In this document: one piece after another, positions 1 to 7,695 of the stretch | How the letters are laid out: every line of letters begins with the position of its first letter | Position numbering within the stretch: the stretch's first letter is position 1 | DNA from: an uncultured Ruminococcus sp. | GTDB lineage: Bacteria; Bacillota; Clostridia; Oscillospirales; Ruminococcaceae | NCBI GenBank assembly: GCA_946537565.1 | Contig: CAMNFW010000020.1 | Location: forward strand, 1 to 15,668 | DNA length: 15,668 bases | Direction: 5' to 3' | Program-made: the position numbers and the translations under genes | Notes under the pieces: generated by a model | The model's input: the letters and a program-made list of their open reading frames with translations, nothing else | Told to the model about the DNA's origin: nothing | The model's database searches: none

Positions 1-665
1 CGATTTGTCTCAAAAGTGGAAAATCCCGGTGTATCAGCAATATATCCGCCCTCAGCCAGCTTATACAGCTCTGCATGGCGAGTGGTATGCTTTCCTCTTC
101 CAAGCTTGCGGCTTATCTCTCCGGTGGGCAGCTTAAGTGTCGGATCAACTGCATTGAGAAGCGTGGATTTTCCAGAACCTGAATTGCCGGTCAAAGCGCT
201 TATTTTCCCAGCCATAAGCTCCCGTACAGCCATGATAGTATCGCTGTTTGCATAGTCGATATCCAGCACATTAATGCCGATATTATCGTATATCTCATGT
301 ATCCTGCTGCTGTCGCCCAGATCAGTTTTGGTTATTACAATGACCGGCTCGATCTCCTTGTACTCAGCTATGGCAATAAACTTGTCCAGCAGAAGATAAT
401 TCGGCTCAGGGCTGACTGTTGATACTATGAACATTATCTGGTCAAGATTTGCAAGAGGCGGTCGGATGATATAATTTCTGCGCTCCTCCACATCGGTTAT
501 TACACCGCTGCTGAATGATACTCTGTCACCGGCACAGGGACTTATACCTGTATTGCGGAATTTTCCCCTTGCTTTACACTCATATATACCGTCAGGGGAC
601 TCTACAGAATAGAGTCCCCCTACGCATTTTATTATTATTCCGCTTTTGTTATCAGCGCTTACCAT
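1..665 (-). CDS. rsgA: Ribosome small subunit-dependent GTPase A, 3'-truncated by window edge
   Basis: Circularly permuted GTPase that helps mature the 30S subunit and acts in the cytoplasm. The 221 residues present show an N-terminal OB-fold region (about 1-68), then the permuted order typical of this family: G4 motif TKTD (112-115) ahead of the P-loop GNSGSGKST (160-168), the conserved GKHTT segment (191-195), and G3 DTPGFS (211-216). The C-terminal zinc-binding region, roughly 70-80 residues in relatives, lies beyond the left edge. The start is ATG at 665, which overlaps the prkC stop by 7 nt (ATGGTAA). I see no clear Shine-Dalgarno site, so translation is probably coupled to prkC. The first residues of the OB fold (IIIKCVGGLYSVE) match the usual RsgA beginning, supporting this start. 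In Bacillus RsgA is a reported PrkC substrate, which fits the adjacency. A perfect inverted repeat lies at codons 16-24. Confidence 0.95.
   Translation of the reverse strand, partial: MVSADNKSGIIIKCVGGLYSVESPDGIYECKARGKFRNTGISPCAGDRVSFSSGVITDVEERRNYIIRPPLANLDQIMFIVSTVSPEPNYLLLDKFIAIAEYKEIEPVIVITKTDLGDSSRIHEIYDNIGINVLDIDYANSDTIMAVRELMAGKISALTGNSGSGKSTLLNAVDPTLKLPTGEISRKLGRGKHTTRHAELYKLAEGGYIADTPGFSTFETN
595..619 (-). repeat. Perfect 10-bp inverted repeat inside the 5' end of rsgA
   Basis: GGGGACTCTA (595-604) and TAGAGTCCCC (610-619) are exact reverse complements around a 5-nt loop. In the mRNA this would form a strong hairpin about 47-71 nt after the rsgA start codon. No U-run follows it on the minus strand, so it does not look like an intrinsic terminator. 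It could affect rsgA translation or protect or process the operon mRNA; that role is inference. Confidence 0.6.
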
Positions 666-2956
666 GTGAATTCAGGATCAGGATCAACTATCACCGGCTC
701 ATCTCCGCCCTGTGGAGGTTCGATAACTACCGGCGGATCATCTATATTCGGATTCGGCTCAATATAAACCGTTGTAGTCTCAGGCTCAACATAAGGCGGG
801 TCTGTAGGCGGATCCGTAGGCGGATCTGTAGGCGGCTCTGTTTCAACATGGAAGCCTCCGACTGAGTTGAATGCACCCCAGATATCCTCTGTTTCAGTTC
901 TTGTTGAACTGTCAGCAAAGTTGAAGTAATAGGTTCCCAGCTGAGCACGCTGATTTGTTGTCATGTTAGTGAGTGTTACAGAAACGTATACATTTTCACC
1001 TGCACCCTCTACTTTGTGAGTTATAGAACTCATCTCAGGGCAGAGAATGATATTTGTAGTATCAGTTGTGGTAGTTCCGTCCTCATTGCGGAGCATGAAG
1101 TCGATTACGAATCTTCCGTTTGCATCTGACGGGAACGGAATGGTGAACTCGATCTCGCCGTCAGGTGTCTGACCGTTGCTGACCTCGAATACGATAGTCG
1201 TGCCGATCTCAACCTTTTCGCCCTTTGCAATACTCTGCTTTACGACCTTGCCCTCATCCTCATATGAAGCCACTGACTTGGTCTCTACCTTAAGTCCCTT
1301 ATACTCTGCAAGTGTGGAAGCATCGTCGATAGTACGTCCTACCCAGTCATCTACACTTACCTGTCCTGCGTCAACGCCCATGCTGACATATAGGATAACT
1401 GTTGTACCCTTGTGAACATTGGTTCCTGCGCTCGGCTCGGTCTTTATTACATAACCCTTCGCCACATCGGTGCTGGAGGAATTCTTTACCTCACATTTAA
1501 GACCCTTCTGGGTCAGCATATCCTTCGCCAGCTCCTGATTCATATCAGAGACATCGGGAACATCAACTGTTTCCATACCTTTACTGACTTTAACTTTCAG
1601 TATATCGCCCTTTTTGAATTCAGTCTGGGGCGCTATATCCTGTTCGATTATTATACCTGCATCTGCTTCGTTATATTCTGATCCGTCCTCCTGAAATTGA
1701 ATGTTATTGCCGTACATGGCCACAGCATCGTTAAAATCCATGCCTACTACATCAGGCATTTTGTAATCGTTGTTATTGGTATCACCTTTAAGCAGTCCGC
1801 TTAGCAGCGTTGCAATGAATATTACTGCCACCAGGATAACAACAACTACTACTGCTGTAAGTACAGGCACGACCAGTGATGAACGCTCTTCCTCTTCATC
1901 ATCGTCATCATCGTCATCGTCATAGTAATCCTCGTTATTATATCCGGCATAATTCTGAGGCTGCTGAGCATACTGTTTAGGCTGAGGCATCTGACCGCCG
2001 CCGTTCTGCTGTCTCTGACCAGCCTGAACATAAGCCGGCTCAGGCTGCTGAGGGAGTGCAGCATCATAATAGCGTACATCTTCCTCCTCTTCATCTGCGG
2101 CTTCCTGATAGTAACCGAAAACAATGCTTGGATTGGCTTTAAAATGCTCTATATCAGCGATCATCTCTGCGGCAGTCTGATATCTGTCCTCAGGAGCCTT
2201 TTCCATAGCCCTCAGAACGATCTCCTCTATTCCGTCAGGGATATTTGGATTAACAGACTTCGGACGCTCAGGAGTGTCGTGCATATGCATTACAGCTATT
2301 GCGACCGGATTATCGCTGTCGAAGGGCTTTCTACCGGTGAGCATCTCATACATCATTGCGCCCACTGAATATATATCGCTCTTGGCATCAGTAACGTCAC
2401 CGCTTGCCTGCTCAGGAGAGATATAGTGTACGCTTCCGATAGCCTGATCTGTAGCGGTCTTGCCTTCTTCTCTTGCAAACTTTGCAATTCCGAAATCCAT
2501 GACCTTGATAGTGCCGTCATTGAACATCATGATATTCTGAGGCTTGATATCTCTGTGAACGATGCCCTTATCATGAGCGTGCTGGAGCGCACGGAGTATC
2601 TGTATGACAAAGTGTACAGTATCCTTCCATGTAAGCACCTTTTCATCTTCGATATACTCTTTAAGGGTGATACCGTCGATGTACTCCATGACGATGTACT
2701 GTATCTTGTCAGAGAATCCAACGTCATATATCTTTACGATATTCGGGTGAGAGAGAACGGCTATTGCCTTGGATTCATTTCTGAATCTTCTGAGGAATTC
2801 CTCGTTCTCAGCGTACTCCTTCTTCAGGATCTTGATGGCAACTGTTTTGTTGTCGATGACATCAATGCCCTTATAGACTTCAGCCATTCCGCCTACGCCT
2901 ATCAGCTCGGTTATCTCATATCTTCCATCGAGCTTTTTGCCAATGTTCTTATCCAT
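659..2956 (-). CDS. prkC: PASTA-domain serine/threonine protein kinase with unusual C-terminal extension
   Basis: Membrane-anchored Hanks-type kinase of the PrkC/PknB/Stk1 family, which senses muropeptides or lipid II and phosphorylates growth, cell-wall and translation proteins. Kinase domain about 11-275: glycine loop GVGGMAEV (20-27), Lys42, HRDIKPQN (134-141), DFG (154-156), activation-loop threonines (167, 169), SPE (180-182). A Gln/Pro-rich juxtamembrane stretch (about 300-340) ends in an acidic run of eight Asp and four Glu (346-357) just before one transmembrane helix (about 361-388). Three PASTA-like repeats follow (about 399-460, 466-527, 533-594). Next comes an unassigned, probably beta-rich region (about 600-690) and a Pro/Thr/Asp tail with TDPP repeats (about 705-760). 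At 765 residues it is longer than typical family members of about 600-680. The ATG at 2956 follows AGGAGGAAGGAAG. It lies 24 nt after prpC, the cognate phosphatase, and overlaps rsgA. Confidence 0.96.
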   Translation of the reverse strand: MDKNIGKKLDGRYEITELIGVGGMAEVYKGIDVIDNKTVAIKILKKEYAENEEFLRRFRNESKAIAVLSHPNIVKIYDVGFSDKIQYIVMEYIDGITLKEYIEDEKVLTWKDTVHFVIQILRALQHAHDKGIVHRDIKPQNIMMFNDGTIKVMDFGIAKFAREEGKTATDQAIGSVHYISPEQASGDVTDAKSDIYSVGAMMYEMLTGRKPFDSDNPVAIAVMHMHDTPERPKSVNPNIPDGIEEIVLRAMEKAPEDRYQTAAEMIADIEHFKANPSIVFGYYQEAADEEEEDVRYYDAALPQQPEPAYVQAGQRQQNGGGQMPQPKQYAQQPQNYAGYNNEDYYDDDDDDDDEEEERSSLVVPVLTAVVVVVILVAVIFIATLLSGLLKGDTNNNDYKMPDVVGMDFNDAVAMYGNNIQFQEDGSEYNEADAGIIIEQDIAPQTEFKKGDILKVKVSKGMETVDVPDVSDMNQELAKDMLTQKGLKCEVKNSSSTDVAKGYVIKTEPSAGTNVHKGTTVILYVSMGVDAGQVSVDDWVGRTIDDASTLAEYKGLKVETKSVASYEDEGKVVKQSIAKGEKVEIGTTIVFEVSNGQTPDGEIEFTIPFPSDANGRFVIDFMLRNEDGTTTTDTTNIILCPEMSSITHKVEGAGENVYVSVTLTNMTTNQRAQLGTYYFNFADSSTRTETEDIWGAFNSVGGFHVETEPPTDPPTDPPTDPPYVEPETTTVYIEPNPNIDDPPVVIEPPQGGDEPVIVDPDPEFTW
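795..842 (-). repeat. Four 12-bp tandem units encoding TDPP repeats in the PrkC tail
   Basis: On the plus strand the unit is GGCGGATCTGTA with small variants, at 795-806, 807-818, 819-830 and 831-842. It encodes the extracellular PPTDPPTDPPTDPP segment of the kinase. In-frame 12-bp units could vary in number by slippage without breaking the frame; whether they vary between strains is not known here. Confidence 0.8.
1886..1921 (-). repeat. Asp/Glu codon tract in prkC
   Basis: Near-trinucleotide tract of GAT/GAC followed by GAA/GAG codons, giving eight Asp then four Glu at residues 346-357. It lies directly on the cytoplasmic side of the predicted transmembrane helix. It is low-complexity coding sequence, not a separate gene. 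Confidence 0.75.
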
Positions 2957-2980
2957 TGTTTTCTTCCTTCCTCCTGCTCA

Positions 2981-3706
2981 TTAATCTGAAATTACCGCAA
3001 CAGTTACATTGTCACGGCCGCCCTTTTCCAGGGCAAGCTTTATCAGTGATCCTGTGATGCCGTCAAAGTCTGTATTTTTAATGGCATCAAATATTTCATC
3101 GTCCCTGCAATATCCCGACAAGCCGTCAGAACAAAGCAGAAGACTGATCTTATCTTCGTAATCCAGGAGGAAGGTGTCTGTAAGAACGGTTTTTTCAACT
3201 CCCACCGCACGAATAAGCATATGCTTCTGGGGGTGGTGTTCCATTTCCTCCTCGGTGATCTTTCCCTGTTCATAAAGCAGGGTCGATACGTTATGGTCTG
3301 TAGTTATCTGCTGAAGACCGCTGTCAGTGATGAGATAAGCTCTGCTGTCGCCCACATTGGCGATAAAAGCGGTCTTTGGGGTGACAAAGGCTGCAACGCA
3401 GGTGGTACCCATTCCGAAATTCTTGAAGTCAAGTCTTGCTCTTGTGTATATAACAGAATTTGCAGCAGAAATGGAGGAAATAAGCAGCTTGCGGATCCCG
3501 TCATCATTCAGGTTTTCGCTGTAGCCGTCAGAAAATCTCTGATAGAACTCTTCTATTGCGATAGTGCTTGCCTCCTTGCCCGCACGCTCGCCGCCCATGC
3601 CGTCACACACGACAGCAAGAACATTGTGTCCGAAATATTCACATCTCACAGCATCCTGATTTTCTTCTCGCCGGAGACCGATATCCGTACCGGATCTGAA
3701 CCTCAC
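2981..3706 (-). CDS. prpC: PP2C-family serine/threonine phosphatase (PrpC/Stp)
   Basis: Cytoplasmic metal-dependent phosphatase that reverses phosphorylation by the neighbouring PASTA kinase. All PP2C signatures are present: ENQDA (15-19), DGMGGE (35-40), GMGTT (98-102), NVGDSRAY (117-124), DHN (137-139), SDGLSG (193-198) and GGRDNVTV (229-236). The metal-binding aspartates (Asp18, Asp35, Asp194, Asp232) are therefore retained. At 241 residues it is full length for the bacterial type. The start is GTG at 3706, overlapping the rlmN stop by 4 nt (GTGA), with a strong GGAGGTG site 7 nt upstream. It ends 24 nt before prkC. Confidence 0.96.
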   Translation of the reverse strand: MRFRSGTDIGLRREENQDAVRCEYFGHNVLAVVCDGMGGERAGKEASTIAIEEFYQRFSDGYSENLNDDGIRKLLISSISAANSVIYTRARLDFKNFGMGTTCVAAFVTPKTAFIANVGDSRAYLITDSGLQQITTDHNVSTLLYEQGKITEEEMEHHPQKHMLIRAVGVEKTVLTDTFLLDYEDKISLLLCSDGLSGYCRDDEIFDAIKNTDFDGITGSLIKLALEKGGRDNVTVAVISD

Positions 3707-4761
3707 TGATCCGCACCTCCATTCTCTTTTTCATTCTTTGCAGCGTCACGCCTAAGCTGACCGCACGCTGCTTCTATATCGCTGCCGAGAGTACGTCTTA
3801 CGGTAGCGTTTATATTTCGTCTTTCCAGTTGTTTTGCGAAATCCGCAACAGCTGACCTGGCGGTCCGGTAATTTCTTTCTTTGACCCTGTTCACAGGGAT
3901 AAGATTAACATGGCAGTTCATTCCTCTGAGAAGAGCAGCCAGCTTGTCCGCATCCTTTGCGGAGGAATTAACGTTGTCGATGACGGCATATTCAAAGGTT
4001 ATCCGCCGTCCTGTCTTTTCGATGTAGTATCTGCACGCCTTCATAAGCTCATGTATATTATATGCACGGCTCACAGGCATTATTTCGCTTCGTCTTCCCT
4101 GATCCGGGCTGTGCAGGGAAATACAAAGCGTCAGCTGAAGTTTCAGGTCAGCCAGCTGGTATATCCTGGGAACGATCCCGCAGGTGGAAAGAGATATATG
4201 TCTTAGGCTGAAATTATTGCCCCGGCTGTCCGAAATCAGTCTCAGGAATTTCAGCACGTTGTCATAATTATCCAGCGGCTCGCCTATTCCCATAAGCACC
4301 ACTGAGGAGATCTTTTTTCCGGACTGCCTTTCGGTTTCATAGATCTGCATCAGTATTTCTGACGGAAGAAGGTGTCTGACAAATCCGGCAATGGCTGATG
4401 CACAGAATTTGCACCCCATTTTACAGCCCACCTGTGTTGACACACATACTGAATATCCATAGCTGTATTCCATCAGAACAGTCTCCACAAAGTTACCGTC
4501 TGAAAGCCTATATAGATATTTTACAGTATTATCTATACCAGATTCAAGCTTTTTCTGCACAAATAGTCCATTTATACAAAAAATTTCTTTCAGCTTCGTT
4601 CTCAATTGGACAGATATATCAGTCATTTCGTCGAAATTGAAAACTCTTTTAACATGAAGCCACTGGAATATCTGCTTTGCCCTGAATTTCTTCTCGCCGA
4701 TATCAGTAATTGCCTGCTCCAGCTCCGGCAGTTCAAGGCTCAGAATATCCAGTTTTTCCAT
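3703..4761 (-). CDS. rlmN: Dual-specificity 23S rRNA / tRNA adenine-C2 methyltransferase (radical SAM)
   Basis: Radical SAM enzyme that methylates C2 of A2503 in 23S rRNA and, in characterised members, A37 of some tRNAs. The 4Fe-4S cluster motif CKMGCKFC gives Cys113, Cys117 and Cys120. The two catalytic cysteines of the family map to Cys106 (in CVSTQVG) and Cys333 (in AACGQL). The SAM-binding MGIGEPLDN segment is at 157-165. Length 352 is normal. The motif after the cluster reads ASAIAGFVRHL, whereas many homologues have ATG..GF.RNL; this looks like ordinary divergence. The ATG at 4761 lies 4 nt after the rsmB stop, with AAGGTGA spanning that stop as ribosome binding site. Confidence 0.97.
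   Translation of the reverse strand: MEKLDILSLELPELEQAITDIGEKKFRAKQIFQWLHVKRVFNFDEMTDISVQLRTKLKEIFCINGLFVQKKLESGIDNTVKYLYRLSDGNFVETVLMEYSYGYSVCVSTQVGCKMGCKFCASAIAGFVRHLLPSEILMQIYETERQSGKKISSVVLMGIGEPLDNYDNVLKFLRLISDSRGNNFSLRHISLSTCGIVPRIYQLADLKLQLTLCISLHSPDQGRRSEIMPVSRAYNIHELMKACRYYIEKTGRRITFEYAVIDNVNSSAKDADKLAALLRGMNCHVNLIPVNRVKERNYRTARSAVADFAKQLERRNINATVRRTLGSDIEAACGQLRRDAAKNEKENGGADQ
3714..3720 (-). promoter_or_regulatory. Ribosome binding site fixing the GTG start of prpC
   Basis: GGAGGTG lies 7 nt before the GTG at 3706-3704 and inside the rlmN coding end. Its near-perfect match supports the non-ATG start and implies coupled translation across the rlmN/prpC GTGA overlap. Confidence 0.75.
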
Positions 4762-4765
4762 GTTA

Positions 4766-6079
4766 TCACCTTACTTTTCTGAATTTTGCAATGAAGAATC
4801 CATCGTCAAAGCCATACATTGGCGAAAGCACTGCGCTGCTGCCATATTTTCTCATCAGCATTTGCGGCAGCTCCACAGGCTCCAGCTCCGGGTGTTCCCT
4901 GAGAAGCCTTTCAACGACATCTTCGTTCTCAGCTCTGCGGACTGTACAGGTGGAGTATATCATCTCTCCGCCCACAGCCAGATAGTTCAGTCCGTTCTGA
5001 GCAATATTATACTGAATTTCCGGAAGCCGGTCAAATTCTGACAGTGCTTTGTATTTGATCTCCGGCTTTTTCCTTATGACACCATAGCCGGAGCATGGCA
5101 CGTCACAGAGTATTTTTGTAAATTTTGGAAGTGACGGGTCGAACTTCGACGAATCACCAGCAGCCGCTTTTATATTCGTAAGTCCCAGACGCTGTGCGCC
5201 CTTCCGTATCAGCTCCACACGCTTTTCGTGAAGGTCAAAGGCGTAAACAGTTCCCCTGCCGTTCATCATCTCAGCCATGGTAAATGTCTTGCCGCCCGGT
5301 GCTGCACAAAGGTCAAGCACCAAATCATCTTCCTTCGGTGCAAGCGCCATGCAGCAGCACTGCGATGAAAGTCCCTGAACATGAAAATAACCTTTACGGA
5401 AAGCCTCTGTTGCCGTAATATCGCCGTTTCCATGTATAAACGAACACTCAGGAAGAAGCTCTCCGGTATCAACTATCGTTATCTTTCCCATTGCCTGGTG
5501 AAGCTCCTCAGAACTGCATCTCAGCTGATTACGGCGAATATACACCGCCGGCTTGTCGATAGAATGAGAAAGAAAATGGAACGCAAAATCCTTGCCGTAA
5601 TCCTTTATAATGCTTTCTACAAGCTCCTCCGGACAGGAATATTCAATGGACATTCCCTTTATGCTGTCAGCCTTTCCATTGTATATCTCCTTGCCCTGAC
5701 GGATAAAATTCCGCAAAACTGCATTCACCATTCCGGCAGCACTGGTCTTCCGGAACTTCTTCGCAAGTCCTGCACTTTCATTTACAGCTGCGCTGTCCGG
5801 CACGGAATCCATATACGCCAGCTGGTAAATCCCCGACCGCAATATATTTACAATTATGCTGTCCATTTTACTTAGCGGACGCTTTGCCAGCCTTTCGATA
5901 ACATAGTCAAGGCTCAGCTTCATCTGTATTACGCCATAGTAGATCGCTGAGCAAAGCTTCTTGTCACGCTCGTCAAGATCGGACTTTTCAAGACCGCTGC
6001 TGAGCTGAATATTTGAATAGCTGCCGCTGCTGAAGGTCTTATCCAGCAGCCTGACAGCTGTATATCTTGGATCACCCAT
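4766..6079 (-). CDS. rsmB: 16S rRNA (cytosine-967-C5)-methyltransferase RsmB
   Basis: SAM-dependent methyltransferase modifying C967 (E. coli numbering) of 16S rRNA. The N-terminal about 130 residues resemble the NusB-like RNA-binding domain (KRPLSKMDSIIVNILRSG, VPDSAAVNE). The Rossmann methyltransferase domain carries motif I LDLCAAPGGKT (255-265), the DVPCSG motif with Cys329 (326-331), and YSTCTV with the likely catalytic nucleophile Cys378. Length 437 is typical. The ATG at 6079 shares one base with the upstream stop (TAATG). Only a weak AGAAGA precedes it, so coupling is likely. Confidence 0.96.
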   Translation of the reverse strand: MGDPRYTAVRLLDKTFSSGSYSNIQLSSGLEKSDLDERDKKLCSAIYYGVIQMKLSLDYVIERLAKRPLSKMDSIIVNILRSGIYQLAYMDSVPDSAAVNESAGLAKKFRKTSAAGMVNAVLRNFIRQGKEIYNGKADSIKGMSIEYSCPEELVESIIKDYGKDFAFHFLSHSIDKPAVYIRRNQLRCSSEELHQAMGKITIVDTGELLPECSFIHGNGDITATEAFRKGYFHVQGLSSQCCCMALAPKEDDLVLDLCAAPGGKTFTMAEMMNGRGTVYAFDLHEKRVELIRKGAQRLGLTNIKAAAGDSSKFDPSLPKFTKILCDVPCSGYGVIRKKPEIKYKALSEFDRLPEIQYNIAQNGLNYLAVGGEMIYSTCTVRRAENEDVVERLLREHPELEPVELPQMLMRKYGSSAVLSPMYGFDDGFFIAKFRKVR

Positions 6080-6750
6080 TATCTTCTGCGGACCGATGCG
6101 ATAAGCCTGAGCAGCTGGATTATCGAAACGACCAGAGATGTGACATAAGTCAATGCGGCTGCTCCAAGAACCTTCTTTGCAGGTGCGATCTCGTCATGTT
6201 CAAGAATTGAATCTTCGGACAGAGTTTTCAAAGCTCTGCCGCTGGCATTGAACTCAGCCGGCAGTGTTACGATCTGAAACACTATGACCGCAGTAAACAT
6301 GATTATGCCCAGATATGCAAGATACGGAAAAATCTCAAATACCAGTATTCCGATAATGAAAGCAAAATACCAGAAACGTGAGCAGACATCCACCGCCGGA
6401 ACTATCTTGCCCCTGATAATGATAGGAGCATAATTCTCGGCGTGCTGGCAGGCATGGCCGCACTCATGAGCTGCAACTCCAATGGCTGCAACAGATGCGC
6501 TGTTATAAGTGGCATCGGACAGCCGGACAACATTTGAAACAGGGTCATAATGATCGGTCAGATTTCCGCCAACGTGCTCAATACGAGTAGCCTGCAAGCC
6601 ATTGCTGTCAAGTATCATTCTTGCAACCTGGGCAGCGGTGTATCCCCGTGAGTTATTGATCTTATCATATTTTTTAAAAGTCATAGTTACATTGAGCTGT
6701 GCCAGAAGAGGCAATGCTATTATTATCAGCAAAAAAATCCAGTACGACAT
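6079..6750 (-). CDS. yugP: YugP-like membrane zinc metallopeptidase
   Basis: Probable integral-membrane zinc-dependent peptidase of the YugP type (Pfam Zn_peptidase_2); its substrates are not known. The sequence shows an N-terminal hydrophobic helix (about 3-19), the zinc motif HECGH at 95-99, and at least two more hydrophobic segments (about 126-160 and 196-218). PAEFNAS at 164-170 contains a candidate third zinc ligand, Glu166. Its length of 223 residues matches the family. The ATG at 6750 is preceded by GGAGGT at 6-nt spacing. It lies 14 nt after fmt and overlaps rsmB by 1 nt. The Bacillus version of this operon does not carry it at this position. Family assignment is firm; physiological role is not. 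Confidence 0.9.
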   Translation of the reverse strand: MSYWIFLLIIIALPLLAQLNVTMTFKKYDKINNSRGYTAAQVARMILDSNGLQATRIEHVGGNLTDHYDPVSNVVRLSDATYNSASVAAIGVAAHECGHACQHAENYAPIIIRGKIVPAVDVCSRFWYFAFIIGILVFEIFPYLAYLGIIMFTAVIVFQIVTLPAEFNASGRALKTLSEDSILEHDEIAPAKKVLGAAALTYVTSLVVSIIQLLRLIASVRRR

Positions 6751-6764
6751 TTCTTTACCTCCAT

Positions 6765-7694
6765 TTATCCGAGTTTTTCGCCCTTTATCAGTTTCTTGCC
6801 ACGGAGAAAATCAGCTGTTTTCATGCGCTTGCTGCCCTCCAGCTGAACTTCATCAAAGCATAGTATCCTTCCGTCACCGCAAACCACCTCAAATGCAGCT
6901 GCATCTGCTATAGTTCCGGGTTCTGCACTCTGAGCAATATTGTCCGAAATATGAGATCTGAACACCTTAAGCCGCTTTCCTCCCAGCATCGTGAAACCAG
7001 TAACTCCACGAATTGTGTTATGAAGCTTCTGTGCATTTTCACTAAAATCCAGAGCGCTCATTTCCTTGCGTATCATAGGTGAATAGCATGAAAGGCTGTC
7101 ATCCTGCTTTTCGGGTTCAAGGCTTCCGTTTTCAACTGCTTCAAGAGTCTCAGCAAGAACTCTTCCGCCCAGATCAGCCAGCCTTGTATAAAGCTCCTGA
7201 TAAGTCTCATTTTCGCCTATCTCAACAGATGAAGATATCAGCATATCGCCGGTATCCAGACCTTCGCTCATCTGCATTGAAGTGACACCGGTAGTGCTTT
7301 CACCGTTCAGCAGGACCCAGTTTATCGGCGCCGCTCCACGATATTTCGGAAGAAGTGAAGCATGAATATTGATACAGCCATGCACTGGCAGTTCAAGTAT
7401 CTCCTTTGGAAGTATCTGACCATAGGCTGTAACTACTATAAGATCAGGAGCAATATCCTTCAAAATCTGCATTGAACTTTCAGCGTCATCACCTTTTCTA
7501 AGTGAAACAGGCTGATATACCGGCAGGCCATATTCAAGGGCAGCAGCCTTTACAGGAGTAGGAATGAACTTGTAACCTCTTCCCTTCGGCTTATCAGGCT
7601 GGGTGAAAACCGCTGCCACCTCATGACTGCTCTCAGCAAGCATTCTCAGACAAGGAACCGCAAATTCAGGGGTTCCCATAAATACTATTTTCAT
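6765..7694 (-). CDS. fmt: Methionyl-tRNA formyltransferase
   Basis: Transfers a formyl group from 10-formyl-tetrahydrofolate to initiator Met-tRNA. The N-terminal domain begins MKIVFMGTPEFAVP, and the catalytic triad maps to Asn109, His111 (in INIHASLLPKYRG) and Asp147 (in SEGLDTGD). A C-terminal tRNA-binding domain follows (about 205-309). The frame is open for 11 more codons upstream (to 7727), but I place the start at ATG 7694. GAGGAGGG sits 5 nt before it, the homologous MKIVFMG start falls there, and the longer version would overlap def by 32 nt. With this choice only 1 nt separates def and fmt. Pairing with def is the classic arrangement for adding and removing N-formyl groups. Confidence 0.97.
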   Translation of the reverse strand: MKIVFMGTPEFAVPCLRMLAESSHEVAAVFTQPDKPKGRGYKFIPTPVKAAALEYGLPVYQPVSLRKGDDAESSMQILKDIAPDLIVVTAYGQILPKEILELPVHGCINIHASLLPKYRGAAPINWVLLNGESTTGVTSMQMSEGLDTGDMLISSSVEIGENETYQELYTRLADLGGRVLAETLEAVENGSLEPEKQDDSLSCYSPMIRKEMSALDFSENAQKLHNTIRGVTGFTMLGGKRLKVFRSHISDNIAQSAEPGTIADAAAFEVVCGDGRILCFDEVQLEGSKRMKTADFLRGKKLIKGEKLG

Positions 7695-7695
7695 A

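Noticed and set aside
595..619. rsgA inverted repeat as an intrinsic terminator
   Set aside because: No T-run follows the stem on the minus strand, and it lies inside an intact coding sequence that continues for over 590 nt.
1886..1921. Asp/Glu trinucleotide tract as a frameshift or assembly artefact
   Set aside because: The frame is continuous through it, with kinase upstream and membrane helix plus PASTA repeats downstream in the same frame.
2426..2989. 187-codon plus-strand open frame opposite the PrkC kinase domain
   Set aside because: It lies antisense to the fully conserved kinase domain, and its composition is what the opposite strand of a coding gene gives. No motif seen.
5381..5875. 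164-codon plus-strand open frame opposite rsmB
   Set aside because: Antisense shadow of a well-conserved gene; no recognisable protein features.
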